Source: a virus. From it: a stretch of DNA of 64,000 bases. Position 1 is the first letter of the stretch; every line of letters begins with the position of its first letter. This document shows, one piece after another, positions 8,404 through 18,184 of this stretch. Position numbers and translations under genes: made by a program. The stretch covers positions 326,040 through 390,039 of the IMG/VR virus record IMGVR_UViG_3300036766_002289; one strand, written 5' to 3'. Below the pieces are notes generated by a model that saw nothing but the letters and a program-made list of their open reading frames with translations, had not been told where the DNA came from and did no database searches.

Positions 8404-10599
8404 ATGGGACGATGTGATCCTGTAGCAGGCCCTGTAGATGTATTTACATTATGTTCAAGCATTCAAGACAGTTTTAACGACATATATTGTTGTTCTGGAA
8501 CTGAAAACAAATTCATAGGCTTTGACCCATTAGAGCCTGACATACTTTTCGTAGCCAATGGTACATGCTTGAATTTTAATTTTCCATTAAAAAACGATGA
8601 CGGTGCGCCAATGTTGAAGTCTGTTCTAAATGCAACAGCACAGTCACCGTGGGTAAGAATAGCATTTCAAGAATATTGTGCAGATGGAAGCCGTTCGGTA
8701 TCTGCAACCAACCAAAGCATTATAACTACAGGAAACATATCACAGTCTGGTGGCGGTGGAGCAGAAACTTGCAATGCCGCAATTAAATCGTTCCAATATG
8801 GCTGGGGGACCGTAGATGGGGGAAATAGATGCAGAGTAACAATTATTGACGAAAAAGGTGGGAGTTTTGAAACTTGGGCCAAAAGAATGGCGACTAACAC
8901 AGAAGCAGCATCTACCCCTGTTAGAGGCTCTTATAAGATGAAGGTACAGTTTGGCTGGTATATTACAGGTGGTGGACCTGATGACCAATGTGGCCAACCT
9001 GCTGCACAACCAGGAGTTGCACCTGACCCAGGCCAAAACACATCATTCAACGTTTGTAGTCCTACTATGTGGTTCCTCCCAGACGCAATTACTGTTAATT
9101 GGGAAAATGGTAAGTTCATATACACTCTTGAAGGTGTTGATTTGTTGGTTAGAGGGCAGGAACAATCAATCAACAAAGCAATCGGGCAAGATGGTGGAGA
9201 TGGTAATCCATTTAACAAAAAGATGTTCTTCACAGATGCTGTTCAGCTTTTAGGTTCTTATTCAATGCCCCCTTTCCGAGTAAGGTTTTTATCATACAAT
9301 TCTGACCGTAAATTAGTGAGCATGAAGTTCATTAAAAGAGAAAATAACGCAATGGACGATGAATGCAAAGGTCCGTTTTCTCTTTATCAAACCAAGGAAA
9401 TGAAGCCTTTAGACATTATAAGATTCTGGCTTAAGGGAGTTCCAGTATTGGCAGTAGATCAAACTGGTAATATATCAACTCCAGGTAAAGAAATAGGTGT
9501 AACTATAAATTATGATTCAATACAAGATATGACAAATAGACCACTTACTAGTTTTCCAGTTGATGATTGTGAGGCATTTGTTCAGCTTGGTAATGAAATA
9601 TGCGTTGATAACTTGCCAGACGTTGGGACATTAATACTGTGGGCAGCAAATGGTGTTCCACATTGTCAAACGAACTTATCCGAGGCTCAAATCAATGCCA
9701 GCATGAACGCTGTTTATATTGTTAATGGTGGTAATTGCTCACCTGTTTTAGCCTTTAATCCAGTAGTGAGATGGCATTTCCTATTAGGCTTGAAAGCTGG
9801 TGGATATGTATTGCCTACAAAAGGCACAAATAGCAAGACTGCCGAAGCTTTAAATGCTACTGGATGTGCTGTATCTGGTGGTAGGTCAATGGTTGAGCAA
9901 CCTAAAGCTAATCAACCAGCAATGGGGGAACAAAACGATGCTGCGGCAGCGACCCAGCGCGCGGCAATATTGCATACAGCAGGTAATTTGGGTATCACAG
10001 CTATTGAAGCGGAATTGAGAGTGCAGGGTGATCCTAGTCCTTGGTTATGTTCTCCAATATTCGGAATGGCTAGGTGCGTGGGTATCATTTTCATCAATCC
10101 ATTCTTTTTACAAGAAGACCCAGAAGGAGATTGTCCACAATTTATGCAGACGACTTCCAGTCTATGTAATAATTTCTTGACTAACAAGGCTTGGTGGATT
10201 AAAGGTGTGGAGCATCAGATTAAAGAAGGTAGTTATATTACTACTATAAAGTTATCACTGCCTGCTCCTGGTGCCGAATTAAAGTTTGGTGCTGGGCCTG
10301 GGTCTGCTGGACCAGCAACTGGTTTGGGCGGATGCGCTGGTGGTGCTAAAATGCAATTTGGTGGGTTGAACGCCAACACGATTGAATATCCATTAGGAAA
10401 TACGGCGGGTGAATGGCTTGTGGTAACTGGCGGTGCTGTAGATTCAGGTTGTCCGCCAGTATGTTTCATTGGTGGTGGTAGTGCATGTTCAAGTGGTGAT
10501 ATATGTGATTTTATCGGGCCTGATGGTAAAGGAAGATGTAATGATGGGAGTTTTTGTGACGGGACTCAGGTAGGCGTGCCATGTCCTGGTGGAGATTAA
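8404..10599 (+). CDS. Cys-rich baseplate hub protein
   Basis: A 731 aa protein after an AAGGAGG site. Residues 180-270 (SYKMKVQFGWYITGGG, then PTMWFLPDAITVNWENGKFIYTLEGVDLL) resemble the tube-like domains of gp27/gpD-type hubs. It lies between the gp53-like and gp5-like genes, as hub genes do. It is rich in Cys from end to end, and the last 50 residues are very Cys/Gly-rich (CPPVCFIGGGSACSSGDICD), which is odd for a cytoplasmically assembled virion part and may indicate metal binding or disulfide stabilisation. Its stop overlaps the next start as TAATG. Confidence 0.6.
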   Translation: MGRCDPVAGPVDVFTLCSSIQDSFNDIYCCSGTENKFIGFDPLEPDILFVANGTCLNFNFPLKNDDGAPMLKSVLNATAQSPWVRIAFQEYCADGSRSVSATNQSIITTGNISQSGGGGAETCNAAIKSFQYGWGTVDGGNRCRVTIIDEKGGSFETWAKRMATNTEAASTPVRGSYKMKVQFGWYITGGGPDDQCGQPAAQPGVAPDPGQNTSFNVCSPTMWFLPDAITVNWENGKFIYTLEGVDLLVRGQEQSINKAIGQDGGDGNPFNKKMFFTDAVQLLGSYSMPPFRVRFLSYNSDRKLVSMKFIKRENNAMDDECKGPFSLYQTKEMKPLDIIRFWLKGVPVLAVDQTGNISTPGKEIGVTINYDSIQDMTNRPLTSFPVDDCEAFVQLGNEICVDNLPDVGTLILWAANGVPHCQTNLSEAQINASMNAVYIVNGGNCSPVLAFNPVVRWHFLLGLKAGGYVLPTKGTNSKTAEALNATGCAVSGGRSMVEQPKANQPAMGEQNDAAAATQRAAILHTAGNLGITAIEAELRVQGDPSPWLCSPIFGMARCVGIIFINPFFLQEDPEGDCPQFMQTTSSLCNNFLTNKAWWIKGVEHQIKEGSYITTIKLSLPAPGAELKFGAGPGSAGPATGLGGCAGGAKMQFGGLNANTIEYPLGNTAGEWLVVTGGAVDSGCPPVCFIGGGSACSSGDICDFIGPDGKGRCNDGSFCDGTQVGVPCPGGD

Positions 10600-12830
10600 T
10601 GGCTAATAGAAGAGAAACTTTAGAAAAAATATGGAAAATGCTTAATCGCCATGAAAAGCGATTAAAAGAAATGAATTTTCAAGAACTGTTCAATAGACTT
10701 TTCAACAAAAAATTCAATCTAATCCAGCAAGCAAATACTTATTTGGGCGTGCATCTTGCCCTTTGCGTAGATACCCGCGATCCATTCAAACAAAATAGAG
10801 TCAAATATTTTAGTCCTGTAATTGATACGCCTCTTATAGGCAGTGGTTTAGGTGTAGCTAATGCCCCGACTGGTGCTAGTCAAGTAACTAAAATTTCACA
10901 GTTAGATTGGGCGTGGCCAATTTCTTCTATGGGTGGTTTTGATGACTGTGGCTTGAATTGGGTTCCACCAGCAGGCTCAATGCTAGCCATTATATTCCTT
11001 AATGGTGATCCTGGACAAGCCTTCTATATTGGTAGCACTTGGTATAGAGATAAAGGCCCAATTCAGCACGATAACTGGAACTATCAAATACCAGAATATT
11101 ATAAAGTATCTGAAGGTCATCGTGGCGGTTATATGGTCGGCAAGAACGACGAATCACAAGTTTTACCACCACAAAATACCAATAATTATCAAGGCTTTGA
11201 TGTAGAAGGCAATATAGACGTAGAAGTAAATCCTGATCCTACTACATTAACAACTTACCCACATCTTTACAGCATTAATACCCCAGAAAAACACCGTGTT
11301 ATAATGGATGACGGTGATCCTAAATGTAATCGTAGATGGAAAAGGTTCGAGATCATTTCTAGTATGGGAAATTTGTTCTTGATGAAGGATGACCCATATC
11401 ATCATTGTGGGGAGTGGCTCAACCCAAAATGTTTCATACCAGCAGTAGAAGTAGTTCCAGATATATGTCAGATATCAATTACAAATTATGTTCTTCTGGA
11501 CGCGAGGGGAAAACCTGTTGATGGTAAAATCTCTAACATAATTACTTTCTACCCAGATGGAAATCAATACCCATGTGCGCAAGGAGAACAGTATTGTTCC
11601 TTTATAACTGGCCCTAATGGGGATGAACCACCAAGTTTAACTACAGACCAAGCATATTTAGGACAGGAGTTCCTATGTCCTTCTAAAACACCATTTCCAA
11701 ACGTGGTGCTGCCGCAGATTCCAGAAGATTGTTTGAATGGTGTTATTAATGGCATGACTGATTTTTGTTTTATCTTTAATAATATGGGTAAGAACAAATA
11801 TCAGAAACATAGACAGGAATGTTTTCCATATTACTGCCAGGATTGCGGGTTATTGCAATCTGGCATTCAGATACGTTCACGTTCTGGTGCTACGTTAGTT
11901 ATGGATGACTCGGTTGAAGAACCAAGAGAAAGAACAGAATGGGAAAGAACGCTCAAAGAATTTGATATGGATGGTTGTACTGGTAATTTCAGAGGTAGGA
12001 CTTACTGGAAGTCAGCAACGGGTCATTATATTGAGATGTGTGACATAGAAATTCAGCCTTCACTTAGAAGTGAAAGAAACGGAATTAACATCGTAACTGC
12101 TTGTGGCAACAAGATTTGCATGAATGACCAAACATTGCCTGGTTGTATAGCGGGGCCAGCGAGGGGTATTCACATAAGGAGTACGGCGGACCACACGATT
12201 GATTTATGTGACAGTACGAATAAGCAATGTAGTGATGTTAGAAGGGGATGTGAAAAGGGTGGTCCTTATGCTAAGAAGGCATTTGTCAGGATTAGAAGTG
12301 GTTATGGACTAACGATGACTTTTGCGGATGCGGATGACCAGATTAAAACAGATCAGCAATACATTCAGATCATGTCGCCACAAAAGGACAATTTGATTAG
12401 AGGTCCGCATGTTTTGCATATGCAGGAGAAGGCTGATGGGCCAGGTCAGGTATTCTTAAGGGCTGGTGGTGATTACATAGTGTATTCTTATGACCAGTTT
12501 GTTGAGGTGGTTGGAGAAGAAAAAGATAATCCAGCAGATAAAATGGAGTTTATCTCTAGGAACAAATTAGTTAGTGTAAGAAATGTTTATTACAACAAAG
12601 CGGAGACTCATGTATTTTGGGCAGACGACTATATATTTCTACTAGCAGGCAGAGATATTGGTAAGGGGCCAGTAGGTCAGGGTGATCCTACAATATATCC
12701 TGTTTGTGTTGCTTATGAGCAAATCCCTGAGTATGTTTCACAGGTTACTGGAATTAAGGCTAGTGAGCATGTATTTGCTTCTGCTTTGCCAGAACCTGAA
12801 GGCTGTGAAGGGGTTGCGAGCGATTTATAA
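10599..12830 (+). CDS. Baseplate central spike, gp5-like
   Basis: A 743 aa protein. Start 10599 is preferred to 10581 because GGTGGAG lies just upstream and the stop of the hub gene overlaps it. Residues about 75-150 (WAWPISSMGGFDDCGLNWVP, PAGSMLAIIFLNGDPGQAFYIGSTW) are the OB-fold of gp5/gpV spike proteins. Further on, RS-x-G-x-T-x-x-x-D motifs recur (IQIRSRSGATLVMDD, IHIRSTADHTIDLCD, RIRSGYGLTMTFAD), a pattern seen where spikes pass into a trimeric beta-helix. No lysozyme domain like that of T4 gp5 was found. Cys-rich like its partner hub. It would form the membrane-piercing tip. Confidence 0.75.
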   Translation: MANRRETLEKIWKMLNRHEKRLKEMNFQELFNRLFNKKFNLIQQANTYLGVHLALCVDTRDPFKQNRVKYFSPVIDTPLIGSGLGVANAPTGASQVTKISQLDWAWPISSMGGFDDCGLNWVPPAGSMLAIIFLNGDPGQAFYIGSTWYRDKGPIQHDNWNYQIPEYYKVSEGHRGGYMVGKNDESQVLPPQNTNNYQGFDVEGNIDVEVNPDPTTLTTYPHLYSINTPEKHRVIMDDGDPKCNRRWKRFEIISSMGNLFLMKDDPYHHCGEWLNPKCFIPAVEVVPDICQISITNYVLLDARGKPVDGKISNIITFYPDGNQYPCAQGEQYCSFITGPNGDEPPSLTTDQAYLGQEFLCPSKTPFPNVVLPQIPEDCLNGVINGMTDFCFIFNNMGKNKYQKHRQECFPYYCQDCGLLQSGIQIRSRSGATLVMDDSVEEPRERTEWERTLKEFDMDGCTGNFRGRTYWKSATGHYIEMCDIEIQPSLRSERNGINIVTACGNKICMNDQTLPGCIAGPARGIHIRSTADHTIDLCDSTNKQCSDVRRGCEKGGPYAKKAFVRIRSGYGLTMTFADADDQIKTDQQYIQIMSPQKDNLIRGPHVLHMQEKADGPGQVFLRAGGDYIVYSYDQFVEVVGEEKDNPADKMEFISRNKLVSVRNVYYNKAETHVFWADDYIFLLAGRDIGKGPVGQGDPTIYPVCVAYEQIPEYVSQVTGIKASEHVFASALPEPEGCEGVASDL

Positions 12831-12838
12831 GGAAGGCT

Positions 12839-13252
12839 ATGCCGAAATACAGAGGAATAGTATACCCGCTAAGCAAGCATCATCAAGGGTTCTTGCATAA
12901 CGCTGACACGGATTTAGAGCAATTAAAATCCAATATGGCGACTATTATCTTGACAGAGCCTGGAGAACGGGTTTGCGAGCCTTATTACGGCACAATGATA
13001 CTTGGAGTCAACTTAAACAACCCTGAGCAAGTGGTGAAAGATACTTTTAGGCAGAATGTTGCAAAGGCTTTAAAAAGGTGGGAGAAAAGAATACAGGTTA
13101 ATGACGTTCAAATTAACCTCAACGTATACGAAGGTAATCTAATATTAATGATAAGTGTGTTCTTTATAGACCCTTTTAATTTAAAAAACAAAGAAGAATT
13201 GCACGTTCAAAAATCTCTTGGAGGAATTGATGGCAGACCTATGCCCTTTTGA
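12839..13252 (+). CDS. Baseplate wedge protein, gp25/GPW family
   Basis: A 137 aa protein matching the gp25 family in length and in its signature (residues 38-55: IILTEPGERVCEPYYGTMIL), where the conserved Glu-Pro-Gly-Glu-Arg leads into a glycine turn. The rest is the usual helix and paired strands. gp25 proteins nucleate sheath assembly at the baseplate. It follows the spike gene by eight bases and its end overlaps the gp6-like start by 23 bases. Confidence 0.92.
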   Translation: MPKYRGIVYPLSKHHQGFLHNADTDLEQLKSNMATIILTEPGERVCEPYYGTMILGVNLNNPEQVVKDTFRQNVAKALKRWEKRIQVNDVQINLNVYEGNLILMISVFFIDPFNLKNKEELHVQKSLGGIDGRPMPF

Positions 13253-14807
13253 TGTAACACCTTTGGCAACTGCCAAAGTTATTAATAATACTCCTGTTTA
13301 TAATCTAAACTACACGAGTCAAGATTATAGCTCGATGAAGACAAGGTTATTAGAACTCATACATGCTAATTTCAATGATGAGTTCAATGATTTCACCGAA
13401 TCTAGTTTAGCGATGATGTTAATTGAATGCTGGGCTTGGTTAGCTGACCTGTTGTCGTTCAAGATCGACCAAATTGCTAATGAGTTATTCATTGATACTG
13501 TAACGGAGCCAGAGAATGCGTTCAGAATATCTAAATTAGTGGGTTTCAAACCTCAACCACCATTACCATCGAGAGCAATGTTTATAGCCTCTAAGAATAG
13601 CCCACATTCCTTAGACGTGTCAATGAAAACACCTGTTGTGGTACAACTAGAAACAGGGGTGAGTGAGATCAGGTATGAATTGTTTGCGGCGGACGTTAAT
13701 AACAATCCTATTTTTGGCCAGGATATAGTGATACCTGCTGGTAGTACCTTCAACAAGTCAGTAATAGGTTTAGAAGGTTCAAGTCATTCTGCAAATTACA
13801 AGAGTACTGGTAAGGCTAACCAAACTTATACATTGCCTTATCCTTCAGTATTTTATAACTCTATTCAAGTTAGGTCTGATGATTTGGTATGGGAGCAGGT
13901 AGAAAATTTCACGGAAGCAAAGGTTAGACCAGAATACATTGTTGAATACGATGCGGATTACAGGGCAAAAATTACTTTTGGCAATGGTAAGGCAGGACTG
14001 ATTCCACCCCAAAACTCAGAGATTAAGATTCTATTTAGAATAGCTAACAGAAATACAACTGAAATTATAACTGGAGCCTTTGAAAACAAAGTTCACGTTT
14101 CAGTGCCTGGTATACCACATGGAATTACAGTGGACTTTAAGAACTTCACGAAGAGTGATTATGGCTATCCAGGTGACTCTATCAATGAGATTAGGAAAAA
14201 ACTACCAAGTTTCCTAAGAACCCAAGATAGGGCTGTTACTGGTGCAGATTATAAATATCTAGCAAATAGATTTATGTCAGCACACAATGGTTCTATAGGA
14301 AAAGCTACAGCCGCGTTAAGAAATCATGGATGTGCTGGTAATATAATTGATATAATCGTTTTAGCTCAAACTGGAAATTGGAAATTAGTCAAGGCAAACG
14401 ATAATTTAAAGAGTGAATTATTAGAAGATTTAAATGGCAAGAAAATATTCACTGATTACCTTTGCATTAAAGATGGAGAAATAATCTTAACGGATATTCA
14501 TGTAGATATTGTGCTAGACAAAATCAATAAAAAGAATGAAGAAGCGGTTAAAAGAAAGATTGTAGAAATTTTAGATTGGTTTTTTGATCTACCAAATTGG
14601 GAATTTGGTCAATCGTTAAAAGAGTCAGATATAGTGAAAACGTTGGCTAGAGTTTCAGAAGTTAGAAGTTTTGAAATTGCTTTCGTGACTGCTAAAAATG
14701 TAAATACGGGGTCTACGGAGAATGTTTTAACTCCTAATTACAATGAGATCATAAGACCAGATAATATAATAATAAACTTTGTTTACAAATCTGCTGGGGA
14801 GTTATAA
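13230..14807 (+). CDS. Baseplate wedge protein, gp6/gpJ-like
   Basis: A 525 aa protein. The ATG at 13230 has GGAGG five bases upstream; a TTG at 13218 is less likely. Residues 30-110 (NDFTESSLAMMLIECWAWLA, DLLSFKIDQIANELFIDTVT, then GFKPQPPLPSRA) and the later RTQDRAVTGADYKYLANRF are hallmarks of the gp6/Baseplate_J family, whose trimers or dimers make the inner ring of the baseplate wedge. It sits between gp25 and a P2 I-like gene, the standard order. Confidence 0.9.
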   Translation: MADLCPFDVTPLATAKVINNTPVYNLNYTSQDYSSMKTRLLELIHANFNDEFNDFTESSLAMMLIECWAWLADLLSFKIDQIANELFIDTVTEPENAFRISKLVGFKPQPPLPSRAMFIASKNSPHSLDVSMKTPVVVQLETGVSEIRYELFAADVNNNPIFGQDIVIPAGSTFNKSVIGLEGSSHSANYKSTGKANQTYTLPYPSVFYNSIQVRSDDLVWEQVENFTEAKVRPEYIVEYDADYRAKITFGNGKAGLIPPQNSEIKILFRIANRNTTEIITGAFENKVHVSVPGIPHGITVDFKNFTKSDYGYPGDSINEIRKKLPSFLRTQDRAVTGADYKYLANRFMSAHNGSIGKATAALRNHGCAGNIIDIIVLAQTGNWKLVKANDNLKSELLEDLNGKKIFTDYLCIKDGEIILTDIHVDIVLDKINKKNEEAVKRKIVEILDWFFDLPNWEFGQSLKESDIVKTLARVSEVRSFEIAFVTAKNVNTGSTENVLTPNYNEIIRPDNIIINFVYKSAGEL

Positions 14808-16637
14808 ATGGGCCGCAAGAAGTATACAGACAATCCTTCTGTCAACGATATTATTGTTTTCGACCTTAACACAGAAAACGATGACGGTCTGATTGCCGAC
14901 CCATTTTCCGTAGAAAAGATAACTATATTCTACCTAGAAAGAGGTTCGGGAAAAAATAACTTAAAATTAGAAAAAAAATTCAATAACCCAAGTTTACAAG
15001 AGCGGTATGATAGGCACAGAGAGATAGCTACAAGTGATCCTTCCCTAGATAACATCAAAATATTAAAGGACTTAAAAAACAGTCTAGACGCGACTGCTTT
15101 CACCACTCACATTTATTATAAAGAAGCTCAATTTGCCATGTCTACGCCAAGTCCCATATGGACAGCAGATGGTAAAGTAAGAAAGCTAGTTAATTTCGTT
15201 AATGAAAAAAAGCAAGTTTTGCCAGGAAGATTTTATTTTGCATGGCAACCGAAAGGTATGAGAGAAGGAACCTACATTATTAGATGGGAGTGGAAACTCG
15301 AAGAAAGTGGTACTATAAGAGCCGCAGAAAAAACTTTCACTATAAGTGCAGACCCCGAAGAGATTAAAAGCAACAACCTTAATCTAGCCCCAGAGGAGAA
15401 GTATGATTTTCTTTTGAGAAAGTACATGCCAACGATGTATCAAGTAAAGACTAAGCCCAATGATTTAACACCATATGTTTTAGAAAAACTAAATAAGTCT
15501 GTAGGTAAAGGATTTCAAGAAATAGAGAACATAGCAATCCAGCTTTCTACTTTACTCGACCCAGATACAATCAAAACTGATTTTCTACCTTTGCTTGCGA
15601 ACACTTTTGGTTTGACTTTAAGATCAGAGGACTCTGACGCATGGCGAAATCAAATAAGATATGCCCTCAATTTGTATAAAAAGAAAGGCACTTATGAAGG
15701 TTTAAGACAAGCCTTGGATAAGGCTAAGATTACTCTATTAAAACTAACTAATCTCTGGCAGGTTGTCTCCCGCAACATGTGGACAGATGGATTTTTGATT
15801 GACAGGGACATAAATCTTGAGACATTGATATTGGGTTATTTAACCAAAAAGCCAATTAATGATTTAGAAATAGAAATTCGTTCATCGGAAGATTTAAATT
15901 ATATAAAACTACCAAAAGAGATCATTAGTTTGCAGGAAGTGCAAGCCCCAGAAACGAAGACTGCTATTATCTGGCAAGGCGGCAATATTACGCCACAGAT
16001 ACCTTTACTAAAAGGGGATGTTATCAAGATAAGGTATGCATACAAAGATATACCAGATAGCGATTTAGCTATAGAAAAATATATAGACTCTTTGCCATTA
16101 GCGGATCAACGGGATGAAGCAGAGATAAAATACCCGCTCAAGAACTGGAACATAAAACTAATAGAAGAGGATGATCCTTTATTTAGTTTACTCATTACAG
16201 ATAGAAATCCTTTTCAGAGTCCAGTTGTGTTCGGCAAAATCAGGACAACATTCCTTTACAGTGAAAAGGTGTTCAACATGGATACCTACAATGGTAGTTT
16301 ATTCAACTCGAACAATCCATGTGATTTAGATAAAGATTTTATTGATACTTGTCATGGTGGTAGAAGCAGTAAGTTTAACGTTCATTTGGAATTTGATAAT
16401 GTTACTAATGATAAAATAAAAGAAGCTAAAGAAATAATCATAGATTATTCACCATTTCATGCTATGTTACATAACATAATCATAAGCAGTAAGACAACGG
16501 ACTATATCTTGCCCCCTATCGAGTCAATCAATAGCAGCATAAAAGAAAATAATAACAAGGACAAGGTTGGTGTAGGCGAGAATATAAACTGCAAAATCAA
16601 GTATAAAGACGGGAAAACAATAGAAGGGAGATTATGA
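14808..16637 (+). CDS. Baseplate wedge protein, gp7/P2 gpI-like
   Basis: A 609 aa protein starting directly after the gp6-like stop. Residues about 200-320 (YDFLLRKYMPTMYQ, IAIQLSTLLDPDTIKTDFLP, LLANTFGLTL, RYALNLYKKKGTYEGLRQAL) are the tail protein I domain (P2 gpI, T4 gp7 core), which pairs with gp6/gpJ in the wedge. The first 200 residues add an Ig-like beta domain, and the C-terminal 250 residues are another beta-rich region, probably linking to a fibre. It overlaps the following gene as ATGA. Confidence 0.85.
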   Translation: MGRKKYTDNPSVNDIIVFDLNTENDDGLIADPFSVEKITIFYLERGSGKNNLKLEKKFNNPSLQERYDRHREIATSDPSLDNIKILKDLKNSLDATAFTTHIYYKEAQFAMSTPSPIWTADGKVRKLVNFVNEKKQVLPGRFYFAWQPKGMREGTYIIRWEWKLEESGTIRAAEKTFTISADPEEIKSNNLNLAPEEKYDFLLRKYMPTMYQVKTKPNDLTPYVLEKLNKSVGKGFQEIENIAIQLSTLLDPDTIKTDFLPLLANTFGLTLRSEDSDAWRNQIRYALNLYKKKGTYEGLRQALDKAKITLLKLTNLWQVVSRNMWTDGFLIDRDINLETLILGYLTKKPINDLEIEIRSSEDLNYIKLPKEIISLQEVQAPETKTAIIWQGGNITPQIPLLKGDVIKIRYAYKDIPDSDLAIEKYIDSLPLADQRDEAEIKYPLKNWNIKLIEEDDPLFSLLITDRNPFQSPVVFGKIRTTFLYSEKVFNMDTYNGSLFNSNNPCDLDKDFIDTCHGGRSSKFNVHLEFDNVTNDKIKEAKEIIIDYSPFHAMLHNIIISSKTTDYILPPIESINSSIKENNNKDKVGVGENINCKIKYKDGKTIEGRL

Positions 16638-17098
16638 TAGACCATATAGTGCCAAAAGGCTATATCCAAGCTAGGATAAAACATAAAAATAAGGGTATTG
16701 AAACTCTAACATTTAAAAACCAAGTATTAAATACAGGAAAGATTTTCCTAGCGAAATGCTTACTTGAAGAATATAAAGATACAGTTCATATAGCAAATAT
16801 GTTGTTTGGTGATGGCGGAACGCAGAATGGCACACCAAAGGAAGTCTCCCCGAGTGCCCAGAATTTAAATGGTGTCACTAGAATCAAAAAACCAGTAGTA
16901 GCACAAATTAATCCTGATTCCCCGATGGAAGCTATTTTCGTGGTAATCATCAGTGAAGATGAAGGTAATGATTTCATCACTAACGAGATGGGTCTTGAGC
17001 TTAGTGATGGAAGTCTCTTTAGCTTATCAACTTTCGCAGATTTGAATAAGACAGACCAAATGGAAATTACCTGGAGTTGGAATATTAGTTTCCTTTAA
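16634..17098 (+). CDS. Putative baseplate or fibre-attachment protein
   Basis: A 154 aa beta-rich protein coupled to the gp7-like gene by an ATGA overlap. The pattern LANMLFGDGGTQ, then a variable loop, then EMGLELSDGSLFSLSTF with a final WSWNISFL strand is one I have seen in small phage tail proteins near fibre genes. I cannot name it. Its position, ending the baseplate operon, suggests it caps the wedge or joins it to fibres. Confidence 0.6.
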   Translation: MIDHIVPKGYIQARIKHKNKGIETLTFKNQVLNTGKIFLAKCLLEEYKDTVHIANMLFGDGGTQNGTPKEVSPSAQNLNGVTRIKKPVVAQINPDSPMEAIFVVIISEDEGNDFITNEMGLELSDGSLFSLSTFADLNKTDQMEITWSWNISFL

Positions 17099-17105
17099 AA
17101 TGTCA

Positions 17106-17134
17106 TTGTCTTCCAAGCGATATGCATATATAAT
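17106..17134 (+). promoter_or_regulatory. Sigma70-like promoter of LAGLIDADG endonuclease
   Basis: TTGTCT (17106-17111), 17 bases, TATAAT (17129-17134), then six bases to the ATG at 17141. The predicted transcript would start on or next to the start codon, as at the HNH gene at 2585. Confidence 0.65.
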
Positions 17135-17140
17135 TATGTT

Positions 17141-18184
17141 ATGAAAAAACATATAGCATTCCCACCGTTGACGCCTATTCAATTAGAAGTAATAAATGGA
17201 GCATTACTTGGGGATGGTTCATTGCACCATATTAAAAACACTAATGCAAATTGGAAATTTGTAACAAGTCAGAGTGCGTATGACAATAAAGGAATTGATA
17301 AATCAACTTATATGCAATATATCTTCGATGCATTGCAGCCATATAGCAGTAAATTAGCAAAATATGATAACAACAACACGATTTTAAACATAAATGGCAG
17401 GATGATAAATTTACATAAGGAAGATGACAAAAAATATCATTCGCTTACAACTCATTGTCATCCTGTCTGGACAAATATGGCAAAAGATTGGTACTTATGG
17501 AAAAATGGAAATCTAGTTTTAAAAGATAATAAAATAATTAAAATAGTTCCAGAAGAATTAAAATTGACGCCTCTTACATTGTGTATTTGGTTCATGGACG
17601 ATGGATCATTGGATAGCAAAAGAGGAAATGCTACTATACACACTGAAGGTTTTACTGTGAACGAATGCAATTTATTAATAGAAAAGTTAAAAGATGTTGG
17701 CATATTTGCCAAATTAAAATTCAAAAAAACATATCCTATAATTTTTATTGGGATTAAATCATATTACAAGTTATTGAGTTTAATTACGCCCCATGTGCAT
17801 TGGTCATGCTTCCAATATAAAATAGACAAATCATACTCTAAAAAACATCAACAAGGCGAACATCATTCACAAAGCAAACTGACGGAAATAAAAGTTAAAA
17901 AAATCATTGCATTATACAACGAAGGAATATATCAAAAAGATATTGCAAAACAATTCAATATATCACAAGCTACTATTTCGGAAATAGTAACTGGTAAAAA
18001 TTGGAGTCATTTAAATTTGGGTACTCCTGGAAGAAGGTTTTCTAAACTTTCTATGGACCAAAACCAATTAATCATAAAGGAAGTTAGAACAGGTGCAAAA
18101 CAAAAAGATATTGCTCAAAAATTCAATATAGATCAGTCAACTGTTTCTAAAATACTCAAAAATGTACAAATTATATCAATATAA
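17141..18184 (+). CDS. LAGLIDADG homing endonuclease with HTH tail
   Basis: A 347 aa protein. Two catalytic LAGLIDADG-type helices are seen: INGALLGDGS at 18-27 and CIWFMDDGS at 147-155, each ending in the metal-binding acidic residue. The family cuts a long site at intron-less or gene-less alleles. The last 100 residues hold two helix-turn-helix repeats (IYQKDIAKQFNISQATIS; AKQKDIAQKFNIDQSTVS) that would add DNA contacts. It is free-standing between the baseplate operon and a glycosyltransferase-like gene, has its own promoter and lacks a ribosome site. Its last 23 bases contain the start of the next ORF. Confidence 0.9.
   Translation: MKKHIAFPPLTPIQLEVINGALLGDGSLHHIKNTNANWKFVTSQSAYDNKGIDKSTYMQYIFDALQPYSSKLAKYDNNNTILNINGRMINLHKEDDKKYHSLTTHCHPVWTNMAKDWYLWKNGNLVLKDNKIIKIVPEELKLTPLTLCIWFMDDGSLDSKRGNATIHTEGFTVNECNLLIEKLKDVGIFAKLKFKKTYPIIFIGIKSYYKLLSLITPHVHWSCFQYKIDKSYSKKHQQGEHHSQSKLTEIKVKKIIALYNEGIYQKDIAKQFNISQATISEIVTGKNWSHLNLGTPGRRFSKLSMDQNQLIIKEVRTGAKQKDIAQKFNIDQSTVSKILKNVQIISI

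Noticed and set aside
10599-12830. Lysozyme domain in the gp5-like spike
   Set aside because: No Glu-x(8)-Asp-x(5)-Thr lysozyme signature or equivalent found between the OB-fold and the later repeats.
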